Below, in pieces: positions 8,549 through 13,055 of a stretch of DNA of 13,055 nucleotides. Below the pieces are notes generated by a model. The model was given only the letters and a program-made list of their open reading frames with translations, was not told the DNA's origin and did not search any database. Numbering within the stretch: the stretch's first letter is position 1; each line of letters opens with the position of its first letter. Origin of the DNA: Larix sibirica (taxonomy: Eukaryota; Streptophyta; Pinopsida; Pinales; Pinaceae); NCBI GenBank assembly GCA_004151065.3, contig NWUY0300052263.1:13002-26056 (forward strand), given 5' to 3'. The translations under genes and the position numbers were made by a program.

Positions 8549-8819
8549 TGTCTCGACCTCTCTGTCTCTCTTAAGTTTATAGAGGTTTTTTTTTTGCAAA
8601 TTTTTAGGAGGATTGTTTATTAAAGTATACATTGTAAAAAGCAGTAGAATCAGTTTTGATAAAGCTCGTAAAGTCTCAGAACTGATAGAGGTTTTTGTTA
8701 GTTTTGTATGTACTGAGACTCTATTTTTAGACCTATGTTTTGGTTTTTGTTGCCCTAGGGGCATTTGTGTTTCCACCTTTTTATAATACAATTCTTCACT
8801 TCTCGTTTATGTTAAAAAA
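8549..8819 (+). other. 3' UTR and tail of second retroelement
   Basis: T-rich sequence with runs of T, containing TATAGAGGTTTTT (8578-8590) and GATAGAGGTTTTT (about 8685) as a short repeated word. It ends TTATAATACAATTC (8781-8794), a short spacer and six A. The layout matches the 3' end of LINE 1. Confidence 0.5.
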
Positions 8820-9051
8820 TAGTAAGGGAATTCCTAATTTCTCTCTTAATAAATTAAATTTATAATACAATTTTTTGTTTTTTATATCTTAGTAATAATT
8901 TGAATAAATTTCGAAATGAAATAACATAACATAAAATTATAGAAAAAAAATTGAATTCTATTAGTGAAAAAAATTATTGCATTAAAAAGCTTTTACATCT
9001 TAATACAAGGGATGTTGTAATGTGGAGTCACCAACCCGGATGTGGGTGACC
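8820..9051. other. AT-rich spacer with a third terminal-like motif
   Basis: Very AT-rich and without coding potential. TTATAATACAATTTTTTG at 8860-8877 repeats the 3'-terminal word of the two retroelements, so an older 3' end could lie here. There is no clear A tail directly after it. Confidence 0.4.
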
Positions 9052-9240
9052 TCAACCTTGAAACAAAAGCCCATAACCATGACATTCCACTCGCAAAGCA
9101 TGATCGATGGCAGGATGAAGGGCATGACAATTGGTGGCACACTCAAGCCAACTATCATTGTGGTTATTGTAATAAGATGAGAAGACGTTAGTAATGGTGA
9201 TTGATATTGAAAGAGCCTCATCATGTAAGGTTTGGAATCT

Positions 9241-9637
9241 CACTCCTTGGGGGGACATGGGAAATCAATTCCACTTAGTAATTCCCCTCATGTGACCAAT
9301 CCTGGGTACAACCAAGGGAGGAAGAGAATTATGGAACTTGATTTGGAAATGCTTTGAGCATGCAGGAAGGAAGAGGGGAAAGTTGTAGTTATCATAGATA
9401 TTATGGAAAACACTCTGCCATGCCCGATCTAGAAGTACACTCCTTGGCTAGATCATGGGAAATTTATCCATCCCTCTAACTCCCTCCATATGATCGATCC
9501 TGTGCATGCTGCCAAGGATCATGGGAAATTTATCCATCCCTCTAACTCCCTCCATATGATCGATCATGTGCATGCTTGAGAGATGAAGAATATTAAGGAT
9601 CTCGATCGAGAATTGGAAATGAGGATGACTAATAAAG
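9241..9637. repeat. Diverged ~200-bp tandem duplication
   Basis: CACTCCTTGG followed shortly by CATGGGAAAT occurs at 9241 and at 9438. Further matching words follow in the same order in both halves (TCATGTGACCAATCCTG versus CATATGATCGATCCTG; TTGATTTGGAAATG at about 9338 versus GAGAATTGGAAATG at about 9608). The offset is about 197-204 bp once the later 66-bp duplication in the second half is subtracted. This DNA repeat underlies the repeated protein module on the minus strand. Confidence 0.65.
9451..9576. repeat. 66-bp tandem duplication
   Basis: GATCATGGGAAATTTATCC and what follows occurs at 9451-9516 and again from 9517. The first 60 bases differ at only one position (CCTG versus CATG). 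The unit is exactly 22 codons, so the minus-strand frame stays open and gains a second RIDHMEGVRGMDKFPM. The near-identity indicates a recent event. Confidence 0.93.
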
Positions 9638-9924
9638 AGATTGCAATGATTTGATGCATTCACCACCTTAGTAGTAGGATAAATATGGCTCGATAAGGAA
9701 AAATGAAGCATGGTAATCCTCTGTAGGAACTGCATTTGAGCATTGCAATTCTGGGAAAGATCTAGTGCTTGTGTGTGACAAAAGGGGTTGTGGGTGTGAG
9801 TGTTCAAGTTGGTTGTGAGACTGCTTTGTTCTTCACCACCATGGCTCCACAGCAGCACGCACAATGTCTTTGAGGTAGTAGCAAGAGAACCCAACCAGAG
9901 GCTATGGTGGAGGATGAAAGCCAT

Positions 9925-10915
9925 TCCTTTAAACTGGGTGTTACATCAGTGTTTGATGCAGGAGCATCCTTGGTGCATCGGGCTATTCTGAATGTATTAT
10001 TTACTTTCAGTAGTTAGTTCATAATAGTTGTTGGTTTTCAATATTTTCATGGATTTGTGGTTGTTGCAGAAGATGTCCTTGAAACTTGTTATATAGGACA
10101 AGTGGAATCACTCTTGCTGCAGAACCTCCATGTCAATGCTACGGAAGAAGATTTCAAAATTTTATGGCATTTATTTATTTCATGGCTTGTGGTCAAAACG
10201 TCCACTTGTCTTGACCAATATGTGGACCCTTCAACCTAAAGGAAAATAAAGAAATGGCCATGTTGTCCAGAAGGTGATACGTGGTAATCAATTACAATAG
10301 TTGCACAAGAAGTTGAAACGCCCCACAAGGTAGTTACAAGAAGCAGGTTCGAGTGCGCTAGAGGAGATTGATATGTGGGAAAAAAATGGAACAATTAATT
10401 GCCTTACAGTTGAACCCTTCAACTATTTGAACTTCCATCAATGAGGTATTAAATTACCTTCCCGTGAAGGAGAGAGGGATTTTGCCTCATTGGTTTGGAA
10501 GAGGGAATTTTACCTTTGTAGTAAATTCCTGAGATATTTGGGAGTGATATAGTGGAAGAGATGCACTAGCCATAGAGGGTATAGATGTCCAATCCTAAGC
10601 CTTTGTTTTGTGTGGTTAGTGAGCAGCTTGGGTTCTAACATTTTTTAGATTGTATGTGGAGTGAACAGAAGTCGAGGTGTGGCTCTATGTCTGCGGCAGA
10701 GGATGCATATATCTGTCAACGGCCAACAATAAAGTTTTATTTGATTATGTGTTATTAATTTTCTAAGTTGAGTTATCTGTGGTGATTTATTGTATGTATT
10801 GTTTATTTGACAAATGTTGTGAGTGGAGTTGTGTGTAGCTTTGATTAATCCTTTTGCATTTTTCAACCTCTCTAAATCCAAAACGTATCGTCTATCTCTC
10901 TAATGTATTATTATG
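9925..10915. other. Stretch without a supportable gene
   Basis: A 60-codon plus-strand frame at 10057-10239 (includes ATEEDFKILWHLFISWLVV) is preceded by TTTGTGGTTGTTGCAG, which resembles a splice acceptor. It could be a small exon, but there is no homology I can name. The rest, including a B-box-like GGTTCGAGTGC near 10348, shows no tRNA fold. TGTTAGAACCCAAGCTGC on the minus strand near 10638 looks like an LTR start, but no partner repeat was found. Confidence 0.35.
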
Positions 10916-11499
10916 ACCTCTACATGGATCTATTTTACCTCCCAATGCATTTTTAATTCTTGGTGGAATTCGATGGAGCTTCGATAAGAAAAGTGAATTA
11001 CTTATCTCTCTCGGTATTAATTGCACCTTCTTTGCCATGTCTTTTTCCTTTGTAAATATCCCATTTTTATGGGTGGAAAAACACATGTTAGCTTTGGCTT
11101 TCTACGACATCCCTTCACACAATGCATTTTTTCTTGTGAATGTGTCTTCCATTGTTTCCAAGTGTCTAGAGGATATATGCATCATTGGGAAAGCTAAGAA
11201 ACCTCTACATGGATGCATTTTACCTCCCAATGCATTTTTAACTCTTGGTGGGATTCAATGGAGCTTTGATGAGCAAAATACATTATTTTACTCCTCAAGC
11301 AACAACTACACCCTCTTGACCATGTCTTTTCCTTTGTAACTATTACATTGGTGTGTTTTAACCTTGGGAGGAAAAACACATCATTGTTAGCTTTGGCTAG
11401 CTACCACATCCATTCACATAGTGTATTTTTTCTCGTAAGTGTGTTTTCCACTACTACAAAGTGTCTAGAGGCCATTTACATCACTAGGAAGCTACCATT
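10916..11499. repeat. Two-copy tandem repeat, unit about 285-300 bp
   Basis: ACCTCTACATGGAT with TTTTACCTCCCAATGCATTT starts copies at 10916 and 11201. Further shared words follow in order: ATGGAGCTT, CCATGTCTTTTTCCTTTGTAA versus CATGTCTTTTCCTTTGTAA, GGAAAAACACAT, GTTAGCTTTGGCT, and GTGTCTAGAGG (11162 and 11461). The copies abut exactly at 11200/11201 and look roughly three-quarters identical by eye, with small indels, so the duplication is old. Reading frames across it cross the junction and are not conserved between copies, so I consider it non-coding. Confidence 0.9.
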
Positions 11500-11583
11500 G
11501 TGTCTCAGTGTTTAGTGAAGTGAAACATCGTGCTTGGTAGATCTGAGAAGTAATTTATTATGCATGTAGTCATCATCAACCAT

Positions 11584-11610
11584 ATTAATCTCGAGACCCT
11601 AGAGATTAAT
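11584..11610. repeat. Perfect 9-bp inverted repeat
   Basis: ATTAATCTC (11584-11592) and GAGATTAAT (11602-11610) can form a 9-bp stem around a 9-base loop (GAGACCCTA). No T tract or gene next to it suggests a role. Confidence 0.7.
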
Positions 11611-12808
11611 TGCATCATCGAATGCTTCCTAAATGATATGCATCTATATATGCGTATGTTAATCAATTCAACCGATCCATAAACTCACAGGATATTAGGC
11701 TACAAGATGTATCCTCTGCACAAGTCTTAGATACCTTTGTTCTCTTCTGAAACATTCAACTATTATCGTGGTGATTCAATCTAGTTTTTTGCAGTGCACT
11801 CTGTCTCTATTTTTTTATCAGTGTTTTGTTATCTTGAATGGAAGCCTTTTGTAAGCTTAGTGACTTCACTATGAGTGCATGGTTTCCCCATGGTACTATG
11901 TTGATTAATGCATTGCTTGTGAGCTTCTTAGACAACATGAAACCACGTAGATGTTTGATTGACACTATGATTGATTTATAATGGTGTAGTTATTCATAGA
12001 TCAAATCCTCAATCAAACCTTTGGGAATATATTTCCCTAAAACTGTCTACTTCTTTATTTATTATGTGTCAATGGTGGTTCTGGTCCAAAGAGAAACATC
12101 ACTTTAGCAAGGTGGATAGTTAGAGTCAAAACAAATTTGAAACCATGTATATTTACTACCAAGATCTCGTTATCTATAATTTGTTCATTTATTGCTCTTC
12201 CCTTTGTATTACATCAAAGGCTACAAGGATACCCTAGCAGTTTTATGAAGTTGAGAGCTTTATTCCAGAAATTGTCATTACATAAGCTAGGAAAACCATT
12301 GCTAATCGAATCAAATCCATTGTTGTTCCCTTTCACCACTTTGATTTCCTTACTTTTTACTTTTCTCATGCTCATCAACCTCCCTTATCAAGTGTTTCCA
12401 CTAGACACATTTCATAGTAACAAGCACATTAGTGCATTGATTAGGCTTAAAAATTAACTCATGACATCACAATAATCAATGAAATAAATGATGATTTATG
12501 TAATTATGGAAGCTATACATTGAATGCTATCCTCACACATGCAATAATCATCTTAGTCCAATAATAGGTGCACCAACCTTCAATGATGAAGCACTTATCA
12601 ATAATAAGACTAGCAAAAGCAAAGTAAGGCCAACAAAAAGTGTTTGATGGCAATGCATGTTTACATATGCTTTGAGTACTATGCATTTTATGTTTAAGCA
12701 CATATATTTTTACTATCTCATTGACAAAATATACTTACCATCAAAAGAAACCATTCATGGAACATCATATACAAGTAAATGAAAACACAACAATCAAGCT
12801 ATTGCAAC

Positions 12809-12858
12809 ATAAACAAATTCATTTGGTAAGGTCATAAACAAAGTCATTTGGTAAGGTC
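12809..12858. repeat. 25-bp tandem duplication
   Basis: ATAAACAAATTCATTTGGTA plus AGGTC at 12809-12833 repeats at 12834-12858 with one base changed (ATT versus AGT). It is non-coding. Confidence 0.88.
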
Positions 12859-13055
12859 TTAGGTAGTAAGAGGAGTTTGAAATCACCATATCAACATAGC
12901 ATAAGGCAATTGAAGGAGACTCAAAGATGATCAAACCAAAGATAAAGTCTAAGAAAAGTTTAAACAACCATACAATCATAAGCATTGAAACACAATCCAA
13001 GTAATTGTTAGGATATCTCATCATTCACTTATGTACTTTGCATGCATGCATATGC

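Larger units (their letters stand above)
7203..8819 (+). mobile_element. Second decayed retroelement, LINE-like 3' part
   Basis: In order, an RNase H domain (about 7290-7735), a coiled-coil coding region (7717-8548) and a 3' UTR. The UTR ends TTTTTATAATACAATTC and, after a short spacer, six A (8814-8819). The order and the terminal motif parallel LINE 1, so a related non-LTR element is likely. No RT or zf-RVT is visible before the RNase H, so the copy is truncated or interrupted upstream. The 5' boundary is unknown: 7203 is where the relevant frame opens. I found no target-site duplication for AGTAAGGGAATT after the tail. Confidence 0.55.
9052..9924 (-). pseudogene. Decayed reading frame of unknown family, internally repeated
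   Basis: A single minus-strand frame runs from an ATG at 9924 to a stop at 9052-9054. That is about 290 codons with only two internal stops (TAG at 9448-9450, TGA near 9263), far fewer than expected in DNA this AT-rich. It starts MAFILHHSLWLGSLA and contains a repeated module. HPHFQFSIEILNILHL with RIDHMEGVRGMDKFPM occurs in the upstream part. A diverged version, KHFQIKFHNSLPP with RIGHMRGITKWN*FPM, follows about 65 codons later. The C-terminal third has clustered Cys and His (WLECATNCHALHPAIDHALR). I recognise no family and see no signal peptide or membrane segment. The plus strand of the same DNA has many stops, which favours the minus strand. It could be an exon of a dead gene or part of an unclassified transposon. 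Confidence 0.45.
11500..13055. other. Intergenic stretch, nothing recognised except short repeats
   Basis: No reading frame with a credible ATG start and composition. The longest, 12137-12457 on the plus strand, opens with TTG and reads as hydrophobic low-complexity sequence. Short structures within it are listed separately. The window ends in GCATGCATGCATATGC. Confidence 0.4.

Noticed and set aside
10330-10360. B-box-like GGTTCGAGTGC
   Set aside because: No A-box, acceptor stem or cloverleaf could be built around it.
10620-10650. TGTTAGAACC on the minus strand as a possible LTR end
   Set aside because: No second LTR copy, primer-binding site or terminal CA partner was found in the window.
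11037-11339. 100-codon plus-strand frame
   Set aside because: It crosses the junction of the tandem repeat, and the equivalent frame in the other copy is interrupted.
12137-12457. 106-codon plus-strand frame with hydrophobic content
   Set aside because: It opens with TTG rather than ATG, has low-complexity composition and no recognisable motif.
1-13055. CRISPR arrays, bacterial operons or ribosomal RNA genes
   Set aside because: No regularly spaced palindromic repeats, no dense gene packing and no rRNA core motifs; all signals are those of plant nuclear DNA.

Overview
The window looks like nuclear DNA from a land plant. It is AT-rich and gene-poor, and full of decayed retrotransposon sequence and tandem duplications. 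Two observations point to a plant. One is an L1-type LINE ORF2 remnant with the plant order RT C-terminus, zf-RVT zinc knuckle, RNase H. The other is a pair of tRNA relics that match, from memory, plant nuclear tRNA-Tyr and tRNA-Ser. A large repeat-rich genome such as a gymnosperm would fit, but that is inference. I see no intact host gene.

Layout. 1-1017: nothing recognised. 1018-1072 (-): a 55-nt tRNA-Tyr relic that has lost its anticodon arm. 1829-2074: nested direct repeats. 2179-2382: a two-level minisatellite plus a 36-bp duplication that copies the 3' end of a tRNA-Ser relic (2366-2448, -). 2449-3654: nothing recognised. 3655-7103 (+): a 5'-truncated LINE with a candidate 7-bp target-site duplication (GAAATTA). 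7203-8819 (+): remains of a second retroelement with an RNase H domain, a coiled-coil reading frame and a similar 3' end. 9052-9924 (-): a decayed, internally repeated reading frame of unknown family. 10916-11499: a two-copy tandem repeat with a unit of about 290 bp. 11500-13055: nothing recognised beyond short repeats.

How the parts relate. LINE 1 keeps one frame for over 500 codons from 3657, broken by nonsense codons. It then shifts frame twice inside RNase H, where the first and last catalytic Asp codons have both become Tyr codons. Downstream of RNase H both retroelements carry several hundred bases of further protein-like sequence before their 3' UTRs. This shared post-RNase H region is the least explained coding signal in the window. 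Both elements end in a TTATAATACAA motif followed by a short A tract.
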